Of a DNA stretch of 64,000 bases, positions 1 to 9,653 are shown one piece after another; the stretch's first letter is position 1; every line of letters starts with the position of its first letter. Source of the DNA: Amblyomma americanum. Lineage: Eukaryota; Arthropoda; Arachnida; Ixodida; Ixodidae. Below the pieces are notes generated by a model. It saw only the letters and a program-made list of their open reading frames with translations, did not search any database and had not been told where the DNA came from. Made by a program: the position numbers and the translations under genes. The stretch is taken from assembly GCF_052857255.1 (NCBI RefSeq), contig NC_135504.1, forward strand, positions 147,524,121-147,588,120. The letters are read 5' to 3'.

Positions 1-129
1 TGTTCAGATTTAGCTCGTTTCGGTCTAAAACAACTTGTTTCGTTGTATTAAGCACGAATACATGCTTTTCGCGCAGTTATAAGAGAAAAAGTTTTGACGC
101 GTGTCACAGGGACACTTGTAAAACCGATG
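1..129 (+). repeat. Representative class I monomer (AACAACTTG type)
   Basis: This 129-bp monomer represents the most frequent class. Its head reads TGTTCAGATTTAGCTCG, followed by TTTCGGTC and the diagnostic AACAACTTG, where most other classes have AACAGCTTG or AACAGCTAG. The linker at 101-115 is GTGTCACAGGGACAC. The consensus is about 40% GC with nine CpG dinucleotides. Class I copies recur throughout, for example at 2059, 14413 and 53777, and often carry AAGAACG or AAGCATG instead of AAGCACG at the central dyad. Confidence 0.9.
101..115. other. Dyad 2, GTGTC/GACAC form
   Basis: GTGTC-ACAGG-GACAC is a perfect 5-base-pair inverted repeat in the linker, just after GACGC. It is the commonest linker form in class I and II monomers. 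Class IV linkers (GTATCAGAGGAACAC) do not keep it. Confidence 0.6.
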
Positions 130-256
130 TGTTTAGATATAGCTCGTTTTGGTATAAAACAGCTTGTTTCGTTGTTTTAAGCAAGAATACGTGCTTTTCG
201 CGTAGTTATAGAAGAAAAAGTTCTGACGCGTATTAGAAGGACTTGTAAAACCGATG
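130..256 (+). repeat. Representative class V monomer (divergent, 127 bp)
   Basis: Class V is the most divergent monomer class. It carries a linked set of changes: head TGTTTAGATATAGC, TTTTGGTATAAAAC, GTTGTTTTAAGC, ATACGTGC instead of ATACATGC, CGCGTAGTTATAGAAG instead of CGCGCAGTTATAAGAG, and a two-base-shorter linker ending ATTAGAAGGACTTG or ATTAGAGGGACTTG. The changes travel together in copies such as 3729, 10557, 13387 and 16217, which shows an old lineage rather than scattered mutation. The 127-bp length shifts the forward frame by one. Confidence 0.9.
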
Positions 257-868
257 TGTTCAGATTTAGCTCATCTCGGTCTAAAACAGCTTGTTTTGTT
301 GTATTAAGCACGAATACATGCTTTTCGCGCAGTTATAAGAGAAATGTTTTGACGCGTATCAGAGGAAGACTTGTAAAACCGATGTGTTCAGATCTAGCTC
401 GATTCGGTCTAAAACAGCTTGTTTCGTTGTATTAATCACGAATACATGCTTTTAGCGCAGTTATAAGAGAAAAAGTTTTGACGCGTATTTGAGGGACTTG
501 TAAAACCGATGTGTTCAGATTTAGCTCATCTCGGTCTAAAACAGCTTGTTTCGTTGTATTAAGCACGAATACATGCTTTTCGCGCAGTTATAAGAGAAAA
601 AGTTTTGACGCCTATCACATGGACACTTGTAAAACCTATGTGTTCAGATCTAGCTCGTTTTGGTCTAAAACAGCTTGTTTCTTTGTATTAAGCAAGAATA
701 CATGCTTTTCGCGCAGTTATAAGAGAAAAAGTTTTGACGCGTTTCACAGGGACACTGTAAAACCGATGTGTTCAGATTTAGCTCGTTTCGGTCTAAAACA
801 ACTTGTTTCGTTGTATTAAGCACGAATACACGCTTTTCGCGCAGTTATAAGAGAAAAAGTTTTGACGC

Positions 869-883
869 GTATCACGTGGATAC
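869..883. other. Dyad 2, GTATC/GATAC form with CACGTG
   Basis: GTATC-ACGTG-GATAC is the same inverted repeat with both arms changed (G to A and C to T at paired positions). It contains the palindrome CACGTG at 873-878 and the octamer ATCACGTG. The same form recurs near 2678, 5381, 6918, 16190, 17732, 24292, 25450, 30210 and 33424. Confidence 0.6.
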
Positions 884-1155
884 TTGTAAACCTGATGTGT
901 TCAGATCTAGCTCGTTTTGGTCTAAAACAGCTTGTTTCGTTGTATTAAGCAAGAAAACATGCTTTTCGCGCAGTTATAAGAGAAAAAGTTTTGACGCGTG
1001 TCACAGGGACACTTGTAAAACCGATGTGTTCTGATTTAGCTCATCTCGGTCTAAAACAGCTAGTTTCGTTGTATTAAGCACTAATACATGCTTTTCGCGC
1101 AGTTATAAGAGAAAAAGTTTTGACGCGTATCAGAGGAACACATGTAAAACCGATG

Positions 1156-1282
1156 TGTTGTGATTTAGCTCGTGTCGGTCTAAAACAGCTTGTTTCGTTG
1201 TATTAAGCACGAATACATGCTTTTCGCGCAGTTATAAGAGAAAAAGTTTTGACGCGTGCCACAGGGACACTTGTAAAACCGG
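1156..1282 (+). repeat. Class IV monomer with shortened joint (127 bp)
   Basis: The head is TGTTGTGATTTAGCTCG, which marks class IV. The joint to the next monomer reads ACCGGTGTTCAG, two bases shorter than the usual ACCGATGTGTTCAG, so the unit is 127 bp. The same shortened joint is found before other class VI monomers, for example near 10165, 31647 and 38722, so it is inherited with that neighbour pair. Confidence 0.8.
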
Positions 1283-1412
1283 TGTTCAGATTTACCTCGT
1301 TTCGGACTAAAACAGCTTGTTTCGTTGGATTAAGCACAAATACATGCTTTTCGCGCAGTTATAAGAGAAAAAAGTTTTGACGCGTATCACATGGACACAT
1401 TTAAAACCGATG
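1283..1412 (+). repeat. Representative class VI monomer (TTACCTCG / GTTGGATT, 130 bp)
   Basis: Class VI is recognised by TTTACCTCG in the head, TTTCGGACTAA (C-to-A change) and TTTCGTTGGATTAAG. It usually has one extra A in the tract before GTTTTGACGCG, which makes 130 bp. Similar copies lie near 5787, 9395, 12483, 20975, 22775 and 34099. The GTTGGA change brings this class closest to the left half of the mammalian CENP-B box (see 1320-1336). Confidence 0.85.
1320..1336 (+). promoter_or_regulatory. CENP-B-box-like half match (putative)
   Basis: TTTCGTTGGATTAAGCA compared by eye with the known 17-base box YTTCGTTGGAARCGGGA agrees at 12 positions, including the first ten without a break. Of the nine bases usually regarded as essential (TTCG, A, CGGG), six agree; the CGGG half is largely missing. 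Ordinary monomers have GTTGTA here and agree at 11. Full binding by a CENP-B-like protein is therefore not supported, and the match may be chance. Confidence 0.2.
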
Positions 1413-2187
1413 TTTTCAGATTTAGCTCGTTTCGGTCTAAAACAGCTTGTTTCGTTGTATTAAGCAAGAATACATGCTTTTCGCGCAGTTATAAGAGAAA
1501 AAGATTTGACGCGTTTCACAGGGACACTTGTAAAACCGATGTGTTCAGATTTAGCTCGTTTCGGTCTAAAACAACTTGTTTCGTTGTATTAAACACGAAT
1601 ACATGCTTTTCGCGCAGTTATAAGAGAAAAAGTTTTGACGCGTATCAGAGGAAGACTTGTAAAACCGATGTGTTCAGATCTAGCTCGTTTCGGTCTAAAA
1701 CAGCTTGTTTCGTTGTATTAAGCACGAATACATGCTCTTAGCGCAGTTATAAGAGAAAACGTTTCGACGCGTATCACATGGACACTTGTAAAACCGATGT
1801 GTTTAGATCTAGCTCATCTCGGTCTAAAACAGCTAGTTTCGTTGTATTAAGCAAGAATACATGCTTTTCGCGCAGTTATAAGAGAAAAAGTTTTGACGCG
1901 TTTCACAGGGACACTTGTAAAACCGATGTGTTCAGATTTAGCTCGTATCGGTCTAAAACAACTTGTTTCGTTGTATTAAGCAAGAATACAATGCTTTTCG
2001 CGCAGTTATAGGAGAAAAAGTTTTGACGCGTTTCACAGGGACACTTGTAAAACTGATGTGTTCAGATTTAGCTCGTTTCGGTCTAAAACAACTTGTTTCG
2101 TTGTATTAAGAACGAATACATGCTTTTCGCGCAGTTATAAGAGAAAAAGTTTTGACGCGTGCCACAGGGACACTTGTAAAACCGATG

Positions 2188-2316
2188 TGTTCAGATTTAG
2201 CTCATCTCGGTCTAAAACAGCTAGTTTCGTTGTATTAAGCACGAATACATGCTTTTCGCGCAGTTATAAGAGAAAAAGGTTTGACGCGTATCACATGGAC
2301 ACTTGTAAAACCGATG
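2188..2316 (+). repeat. Representative class II monomer (CATCTCGG / AGCTAG)
   Basis: Class II carries CTCATCTCGG in the head, where class I has CTCGTTTCGG, and AACAGCTAG or AACAGCTTG before TTTCG. This copy ends with AAAAAGGTTTGACGCG and a GTATCACATGGACAC linker. It alternates with class I and III copies in a fixed order (I-II-III-II) that recurs near 14413, 15571, 17114, 23678, 32808, 53777, 59566 and 62140. Confidence 0.88.
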
Positions 2317-2445
2317 TGTTCAGATCTAGCTCTTTTTGGTCTAAAACAGCTTGTTTCGTTGTATTAAGCACGAATACATGCTGTTCGCGCAGTTATAAGA
2401 GAAAAAGTTTTGACGCGTGTCACAGGGACACTTGTAAAACCGATG
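2317..2445 (+). repeat. Representative class III monomer (AGATCT head)
   Basis: The head is TGTTCAGATCTAGCTC followed by TTTTTGG or GTTTTGG. The T-to-C change creates an AGATCT (BglII) site that is absent from classes I, IV, V and VI, so BglII would cut the array in a higher-order pattern. This copy also has ATGCTGTTCGCGCAG instead of ATGCTTTTCGCGCAG, a marker that follows class III copies in most blocks. Confidence 0.88.
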
Positions 2446-3652
2446 TGTTCAGATTTAGCTCATCTCGGTCTAAACAGCTAGTCTCGTTGTATTAAGCAAG
2501 AATACATGCTTTTCGCGCAGTTATAAGAGAAAAAGTTCTGACGCGTGTCACAGGGACACTTGTAAAACCGATGTGTTCAGATTTAGCTCGTTTCGGTCTA
2601 AAACAACTTGTTTCGTTGTATTAATCACGAATACATGCTTTTCGCGCAGTTATAAGAGAAAAAGTTTTGACGCGTATCACGTGGATACTTGTAAAACCGA
2701 TGTGTTTAGATATAGCTTGTTTTGGTATAAAACAGCTTGTTTCGTTGTTTTAAGCACGAATACGTGCTTTTCGCGTAGTTATAGAAGAAAAAGTTTTGAC
2801 GCGTATTAGAGGGACTTGTAAAACCGATGTGTTCAGATTTAGCTCATCTCGGTCTAAAACAGCTTGTTTCGTTGTATTAAGCACGAATACATGCTTTTCG
2901 CGCAGTTATAAGAGAAAAAGTTTTGACGCGTATCACATGGACACTTGTAAAACCGACGTGTTCAGATCTAGCTCGTTTTGGTCTAAAACAGCTTGCTTCG
3001 TTGTATTAAGCAAGAATACATGCTTTTCGCGCAGTTATAAGAGAAAAAGTTTTGACGCGTTTCACAGGGACACTTGTAAAACCGATGTGTTCAGATTTAG
3101 CTCATCTCGGTCTAAAACAGCTAGTTTCGTTGTATTAAGCAAGAATACATGCTTTTCCGCAGTTATAGGAGAAAAAGTTTTGACGCGTATCAGAGGAACA
3201 CTTGTAAAACCGATGTGTTGTGATTTAGCTCGTTTCGGTCAAAAAACAGCTTGTTTCGTTGTATTAAGCACGAATACATGCTTTTCGCGCTGTTATAAGA
3301 GAAAAAGTTTTGACGCGTATCGGAGGAACACTTGTAAAACCGATGTGTTGTGATTTAGCTCGTTTCGGTCTAAAACAGCTTGTTTCGTTGTATTAAGAAA
3401 GAATACATGCTTTTTGCGCAGTTATAAGAGAAAAAGTTTTGACGCGTGTCACAGGGACACTTGTAAAACCGATGTGTTCCGATTTACCTCGTTTCGGTCT
3501 AAAACAGCTTGTTTCGTTGTATTAAGCAAGAATACATGCTTTTCGCGCAGTTATAAGAGAAAAAGTTCTGGCGCGTGTTACAGGGACACTTGTAAAACCG
3601 ATGTGTTCAGATTTAGCTCGTTTCGGTCTAAAACAACTTGTTTCGTTGTATT

Positions 3653-3670
3653 AAGCATGAATACATGCTT
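3653..3670. other. Dyad 1, CATG form
   Basis: AAGCATG-AATA-CATGCTT is a perfect 7-base-pair inverted repeat with a four-base loop, in a class I monomer. The next monomer (3782-3799) has the other perfect form. The dyad sits at the same place in every monomer. Confidence 0.7.
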
Positions 3671-3781
3671 TTCGCGCAGTTATAAGAGAAAAAGTTTTGA
3701 CGCGTATCACCTGAATACTTGTAAAACCGATGTGTTTAGATATAGCTCGTTTTGGTATAAAACAGCTTGTTTCGTTGTTTT

Positions 3782-3799
3782 AAGCACGAATACGTGCTT
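3782..3799. other. Dyad 1, CGTG form
   Basis: AAGCACG-AATA-CGTGCTT is a perfect 7-base-pair inverted repeat in a class V monomer. Compared with 3653-3670 both arms differ at the matching position (T to C, A to G), so pairing is kept. The common form AAGCACG-AATA-CATGCTT has one C-A mismatch on this strand, which is a G-T wobble on the other. Confidence 0.7.
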
Positions 3800-4633
3800 T
3801 TCGCGTAGTTATAGAAGAAAAAGTTTTGACGTGTATTAGAGGGACTTGTAAAACCGATGTGTTCGGATTTAGCTCATCTCGGTCTAAAACAGCTTGTTTC
3901 GTTGTATTAAGCACGAATACATGCTTTTCGCGCAGTTATAGGAGAAAAAGTTTTGACGCGTATCAGAGGAACACTTGTAAAACCGATGTGCTGTGATTTA
4001 GCTCGTTTCGGTCTAAAACAGCTTGTTTCGTTGTATTAAGGAAGAATACATGCTTTTTGCGCAGTTATAAGAGAAAAAGTTTTGACGCGTGTCACAGGGA
4101 CACTTGTAAAACCGATGTGTTCAGATTTACCTCGTTTCGGTCTAAAACAGCTTGTTTCGTTGGATTAAGCACGAATACATGCTTTTCGCGCAGCTATAAG
4201 TGAAAAAGTTTTGGCGCGTTTCACATGGACACTTGTAAAACCGATGTGTTCAGATCTAGCTCGTTTTGGTCTAAAACAGCTTGTTTCGTTGTATTAAGCA
4301 CGAACACAATCTTTTCGCGCAGTTATTAGAGAAAAAGTTTTGACGCGTATCACATGGACACTTTTAAAACCGATGTGTTCAGATTTAGCTCGTTTCGGTC
4401 TAAAACAGCTAGTTTCGTTGAATTAAGCACGAATACATGCTTTTCGCGCAGTTATAAGAGAAAAAGTTTTGACGCGTATCAGAGGAACACTTGTAAAACC
4501 GATGTGTAGTGATTTAGCTCGTTTCGGTCTAAAACAGCTTGTTTCGTTGTATTAAGGAAGAATACATACTTTTCGCGCAGTTATAAGAGAAAAAGTTTTG
4601 ACGCGTGTCACAGGGACACTTGTAAAACCGATG

Positions 4634-4760
4634 TGTTCAGATTTAGCTCGTTTCGGTCTAAAACAACTTGTTTCGTTGTATTAAGCAAGAATACGTGCTT
4701 TTCGCGTAGTTATAGAAGAAAAAGTTCTGACGCGTATTAGAAGGGCTTGTAAAACCGATG
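4634..4760. repeat. Chimeric monomer: class I head, class V tail
   Basis: The first half reads TGTTCAGATTTAGCTCG with AACAACTTG (class I), but from about 4690 it becomes ATACGTGCTTTTCGCG, TAGTTATAGAAG and the short ATTAGAAGGGCTTG linker of class V. A switch inside one monomer marks the boundary where the block resembling 190 onward begins again. An equivalent chimera with the same halves lies at 27538-27664, so the junction formed before the larger duplication. Confidence 0.85.
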
Positions 4761-6384
4761 TGTTCAGATTTAGCTCATCTCGGTCTAAAACAGCTTGTTT
4801 TGTTGTATTAAGCACGAATACATGCTTTTCGCGCAGTTATAAGAGAAATGTTTTGACGCGTATCAGAGGAAGACTTGTAAAACCGATGTGTTCAGATCTA
4901 GCTCGTTTCATTCTAAAACAGCTTGTTTCGTTGTATTAATCACGAATACATGCTTTTAGCGCAGTTATAAGAGAAAAAGTTTTGACGCGTATTTGAGGGA
5001 CTTGTAAAACCGATGTGTTCAGATTTAGCTCATCTCGGTCTAAAACAGCTTGTTTCGTTGTATTAAGCACGAATACATGCTTTTCGCGCAGTTATAAGAG
5101 AAAAAGTTTTGACGCCTATCACATGGACACTTGTAAAACCTATGTGTTCAGATCTAGCTCGTTTTGGTCTAAAACAGCTTGTTTCTTTGTATTAAGCAAG
5201 AATACATGCTTTTCGCGCAGTTATAAGAGAAAAAGTTTTGACGCGTTTCACAGGGACACTGTAAAACCGATGTGTTCAGATTTAGCTCGTTTCGGTCTAA
5301 AACAACTTGTTTCGTTGTATTAAGCACGAATACACGCTTTTCGCGCAGTTATAAGAGAAAAAGTTTTGACGCGTATCACGTGGATACTTGTAAACCCGAT
5401 GTGTTCAGATCTAGCTCGTTTTGGTCTAAAACAGCTTGTTTCGTTGTATTAAGCAAGAATACATGCTTTTCGCTCAGTTATAAGAGAAAAAGTTTTGACG
5501 CGTGTCACAGGGACACTTGTAAAACCGATGTGTTCTGATTTAGCTCATCTCGGTCTAAAACAGCTAGTTTCGTTGTATTAAGCACTAATACATGCTTTTC
5601 GCGCAGTTATAAGAGAAAAAGTTTTGACGCGTATCAGAGGAACACATGTAAAACCGATGTGTTGTGATTTAGCTCGTGTCGGTCTAAAACAGCTTGTTTC
5701 GTTGTATTAAGCACGAATACATGCTTTTCGCGCAGTTATAAGAGAAAAAGTTTTGACGCGTGCCACAGGGACACTTGTAAAACCGGTGTTCAGATTTACC
5801 TCGTTTCGGACTAAAACAGCTTGTTTCGTTGGATTAAGCACAAATACATGCTTTTCGCGCAGTTATAAGAGAAAAAAGTTTTGACGCGTATCACATGGAC
5901 ACATTTAAAACCGATGTTTTCAGATTTAGCTCGTTTCGGTCTAAAACAGCTTGTTTCGTTGTATTAAGCAAGAATACATGCTTTTCGCGCAGTTATAAGA
6001 GAAAAAGATTTGACGCGTTTCACAGGGACACTTGTAAAACCGATGTGTTCAGATTTAGCTCGTTTCGGTCTAAAACAACTTGTTTCGTTGTATTAAACAC
6101 GAATACATGCTTTTCGCGCAGTTATAAGAGAAAAAGTTTTGACGCGTATCAGAGGAAGACTTGTAAAACCGATGTGTTCAGATCTAGCTCGTTTCGGTCT
6201 AAAACAGCTTGTTTCGTTGTATTAGGCACGAATACATGCTCTTAGCGCAGTTATAAGAGAAAACGTTTCGACGCGTATCACATGGACACTTGTAAAACCG
6301 ATGTGTTTAGATCTAGCTCATCTCGGTCTAAAACAGCTAGTTTCGTTGTATTAAGCAAGAATACATGCTTTTCGCGCAGTTATA
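4694..6384. repeat. Higher-order block A, copy 2
   Basis: This is the second copy of block A, aligned to 190-1880 at a constant offset of 4504 bp and to 27598-29288 at 22904 bp. It ends by running into a CTGACGCGTATTAGAGGGAC linker, where copy 1 continues TTTTGACGCGTTTCACAGGG. Copy 3 follows copy 2 here, so copy 1 is the one that lost a monomer, or copies 2 and 3 share a later gain. Confidence 0.88.
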
Positions 6385-8491
6385 AGAGAAAAAGTTCTGA
6401 CGCGTATTAGAGGGACTTGTAAAACCGATGTGTTCAGATTTAGCTCATCTCGGTCTAAAACAGCTTGTTTCGTTGTATTAAGCACGAATACATGTTTTCG
6501 CGCAGTTATAAGAGAAAAAGTTTTGACGCGTTTCACAGGGACACTTGTAAAACCGATGTGTTCAGATTTAGCTCGTATCGGTCTAAAACAACTTGTTTCG
6601 TTGTATTAAGCAAGAATACAATGCTTTTCGCGCAGTTATAGGAGAAAAAGTTTTGACGCGTTTCACAGGGACACTTGTAAAACCGATGTGTTCAGATTTA
6701 GCTCGTTTCGGTCTAAAACAACTTGTTTCGTTGTATTAAGAACGAATACATGCTTTTCGCGCAGTTATAGGAGAAAAAGTTTTGACGCGTGCCACAGGGA
6801 CACTTGTAAAACCGATGTGTTCAGATTTAGCTCATCTCGGTCTAAAACAGCTAGTTTCGTTGTATTAAGCATGAATACATGCTTTTGGCGCAGTTATAAG
6901 AGAAAAAGTTTTGACGCGTATCACGTGGATACTTGTAAAACCGATGTGTTTAGATATAGCTTGTTTTGGTATAAAACAGCTTGTTTCGTTGTTTTAAGCA
7001 CGAATACGTGCTTTTCGCGTAGTTATAGAAGAAAAAGTTTTGACGCGTATTAGAGGGACTTGTAAAACCGATGTGTTCAGATTTAGCTCATCTCGGTCTA
7101 AAACAGCTTGTTTCGTTGTATTAAGCACGAATACATGCTTTTCGCGCAGTTATAAGAGAAAAAGTTTTGACGCGTATCACATGGACACTTGTAAAACCGA
7201 CGTGTTCAGATCTAGCTCGTTTTGGTCTAAAACAGCTTGCTTCGTTGTATTAAGCACGAATACATGCTTTTCGCGCAGTTATAAGAGAAAAAGTTTTGAC
7301 GCGTGTCACAGGGACACTTGTAAAACCGATGTGTTCAGATTTAGCTCATCTCGGTCTAAAACAGCTAGTTTCGTTGTATTAAGCACGAATACATGCTTTT
7401 CGCGCAGTTATAGGAGAAAAAGTTTTGACGCGTATCAGAGGAACACTTGTAAAACCGATGTGTTGTGATTTAGCTCGTTTCGGTCAAAAAACAGCTTGTT
7501 TCGTTGTATTAAGCACGAATACATGCTTTTCGCGCAGTTATAAGAGAAAAAGTTTTGACGCGTATCGGAGGAACACTTGTAAAACCGATGTGTTGTGATT
7601 TAGCTCATTTCGGTCTAAAACAGCTTGTTTCGTTGTATTAAGAAAGAATACAGGCTTTTTGCGCAGTTATAAGAGAAAAAGTTTTGACGCGTGTCACAGG
7701 GACACTTGTAAAACCGATGTGTTCAGATTTACCTCGTTTCGGTCTAAAACAGCTTGTTTCGTTGTATTAAGCAAGAATACATGCTTTTCGCGCAGTTATA
7801 AGAGAAAAAGTTCTGGCGCGTGTTACAGGGACACTTGTAAAACCGATGTGTTCAGATTTAGCTCGTTTCGGTCTAAAACAACTTGTTTCGTTGTATTAAG
7901 CATGAATACATGCTTTTCGCGCAGTTATAAGAGAAAAAGTTTTGACGCGTATCACGTGAATACTTGTAAAACCGATGTGTTTAGATATAGCTCGTTTTGG
8001 TATAAAACAGCTTGTTTCGTTGTTTTAAGCACGAATACGTGCTTTTCGCGTAGTTATAGAAGAAAAAGTTTTGACGTGTATTAGAGGGACTTGTAAAACC
8101 GATGTGTTCGGATTTAGCTCATCTCGGTCGAAAACAGCTTGTTTCGTTGTATTAAGCACGAATACATGCTTTTCGCGCAGTTATAGGAGAAAAAGTTTTG
8201 ACGCGTATCAGAGGAACACTTGTAAAACCGATGTGCTGTGATTTAGCTCGTTTCGGTCAAAAACAGCTTGTTTCGTTGTATTAAGCACGAATACATGCTT
8301 ATCGCGCAGTTATAAGAGAAAAAGTTTTGACGCGTATCAGAGGAACACTTGTAAAACCGATGTGTTGTGATTTAGCTCGTTTCGGTCTAAAACAGCTTGT
8401 TTCGTTGTATTAAGGAAGAATACATGCTTTTTGCGCAGTTATAAGAGAAAAAGTTTTGACGCGTGTCACATGGACACTTGTAAAACCGATG
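6385..8491. repeat. Second-unit continuation and block B copy
   Basis: This continues the second unit. The stretch from about 7040 to 8235 matches 2796-3990 at offset about 4244 bp, 17851-19046 at 10811 bp and 25573-26768 at 18533 bp. Class V monomers with ATTAGAGGGACTTG linkers start each copy, and the CTCTGGCGCGTGTTACAGG-like stretch near 7812 is shared by all. After about 8456 the linker GTGTCACATGGACAC departs from the left unit. Confidence 0.85.
6818..6946. repeat. Chimeric monomer: class II head, class I tail
   Basis: The head has CTCATCTCGG and AACAGCTAG (class II), while the tail has AAGCATGAATACATGC and the CACGTGGATAC linker, which in other copies (16086, 17629, 24193) belong to a class I monomer. 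Compared with the left unit, three monomers have been removed here (offset falls from 4630 to 4244 bp). This is therefore the scar of an unequal exchange that deleted about 386 bp. ATGCTTTTGGCGCAG is a private change. Confidence 0.8.
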
Positions 8492-8878
8492 TGTTCAGAT
8501 CTAGCTCGTTTTGGTCTAAAACAGCTTGCTTCGTTGTATTAAGCACGAATACATGCTTTTCGCGCAGTTATAAGAGAAAAAGTTTTGACGCGTATAACAT
8601 GGAGACTTGTAAAACCGATGTGTTCAGATCTAGCTCGTTTTGGTCTAAAACAGCATGTTTCGTTGTATTAAGCACGAATACATGCTGTTCCCGCAGTAAT
8701 AAGAGAAAAAGTTTTGACGCGTGTCACAGGGACGGTTGTAAAACCGATGTGTTGTGATTTAGCTCGTTTCGGTCAAAAACATCTTGTTTCGTTGTATTAA
8801 GCACGAATACATGCTTTTCGCGCAGTTATAAGAGAAAAAGTTTTGACGTGTATCAGAGGAACACTTGTAAAACCGATG

Positions 8879-9007
8879 TGTTGTGATTTAGCTCGTTTCG
8901 GTCTAAAACAGCTTGTTTCGTTGTATTAAGCAAGAATACATGCTTTTCGCGCAGTTATAAGATAAAACGATTTGACGCGTATCAGAGGAACACTTGTAAA
9001 ACCGATG
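8879..9007 (+). repeat. Representative class IV monomer (TGTTGTG head)
   Basis: The head is TGTTGTGATTTAGCTCG, and the linker is GTATCAGAGGAACAC, which lacks the dyad seen in other linkers. This copy has TTATAAGATAAAACGATTTG in place of TTATAAGAGAAAAAGTTTTG. The same block-specific marker recurs near 12050, 20540, 30443, 33660, 36493, 40608, 43567, 45750, 50000 and 55920, which helps trace duplications. Confidence 0.88.
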
Positions 9008-9524
9008 TGTTGTGATTTAGCTCGTTTCGGTCTAAAACAGCTTGTTTCGTTGTATTAAGCACGAATACATGCTTTTCGCGCAGTTATAAGAGAAAAAATT
9101 TTGACGCGTTTCACAGGGACACTTGTAAAACCGATGTGTTCAGATTTAGCTCGTTTCGGTTTAAAACAACTTGTTTTGTTGAATTAAGCGCGAATACATG
9201 CTTTTCGCGCAGTTATAAGAGAAAAAGTTTTGACGCGTATCAGAGGAACACTTGTAAGACCGATATGTTGTGATTTAGCTCGTTTCGGTCTAAAACAGCT
9301 TGTTTCGTTGTATTAAGCAAGAATACATGCTTTTCGCGCAGTTATAAGAGAAAAAGTTTTGACGCGTGTCACAGGGACACTTGTAAAACCGATGTGTTCA
9401 GATTTACCTCGTTTCGGACTAACACAGCTTGTTTCGTTGGATTAAGCACGAATACATGCTTTTCGCGCAGTTATAAGAGAAAAAAGTTTTGACGCGTATC
9501 ACATGGACACATTTCAAACCGATG

Positions 9525-9653
9525 TGTCCAGATTTAGCTCGATTCGGTCTAAAACAGCTTGTTTCGTTCTATTAGGCACGAATACATGCTTTTCGCGCAG
9601 TTATAAGAGAAAAAGTTTTGACGCGTATCACATGGACACTTGTAAAACCGATG
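9525..9653 (+). repeat. Representative class VII monomer (TGTCCAG / CTCGATTCGG)
   Basis: The head is TGTCCAGATTTAGC followed by TCGATTCGG. It is always preceded by a class VI monomer whose linker is CACATGGACACATTT (C or A) AAACC. Copies lie near 12613, 21105, 31008, 34225, 37055, 41169, 44128, 46316, 47603 and 50562, the same place in each higher-order unit. Confidence 0.87.

Larger units (their letters stand above)
190..1880. repeat. Higher-order block A, copy 1
   Basis: About 1.7 kb (13 monomers) recurs near 4694-6384 at an offset of exactly 4504 bp and again near 27598-29288. The shared order includes AAGAGAAATGTTTTGACGCG, a GACGCGTATTTGAGGGAC linker, GACGCCTATCACATGGAC, CCTATGTGTTC and the ACCGGTGTTCAG joint. 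Only scattered single-base differences separate the copies, for example CGATTCGG here against CGTTTCATTC near 4909. Confidence 0.88.
1881..4633. repeat. Continuation of the left 35-monomer unit
   Basis: This stretch continues the first 4504-bp unit with classes I, II, III, V and IV. Relative to the second unit it lacks one 126-bp monomer (present near 6385-6510), carries three extra monomers around 2190-2575, and lacks another near 8280-8410. These are whole-monomer gains and losses, as expected from unequal exchange. No non-satellite sequence is present. Confidence 0.85.

Noticed and set aside
6351..6536. Minus-strand 61-codon reading frames (also at 14075, 15233, 16776, 23340, 29255, 32470)
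   Set aside because: They are created by the one-base-deleted ATGTTTTCGCGC monomer, which happens to join two reverse frames. They recur only because the block was duplicated.
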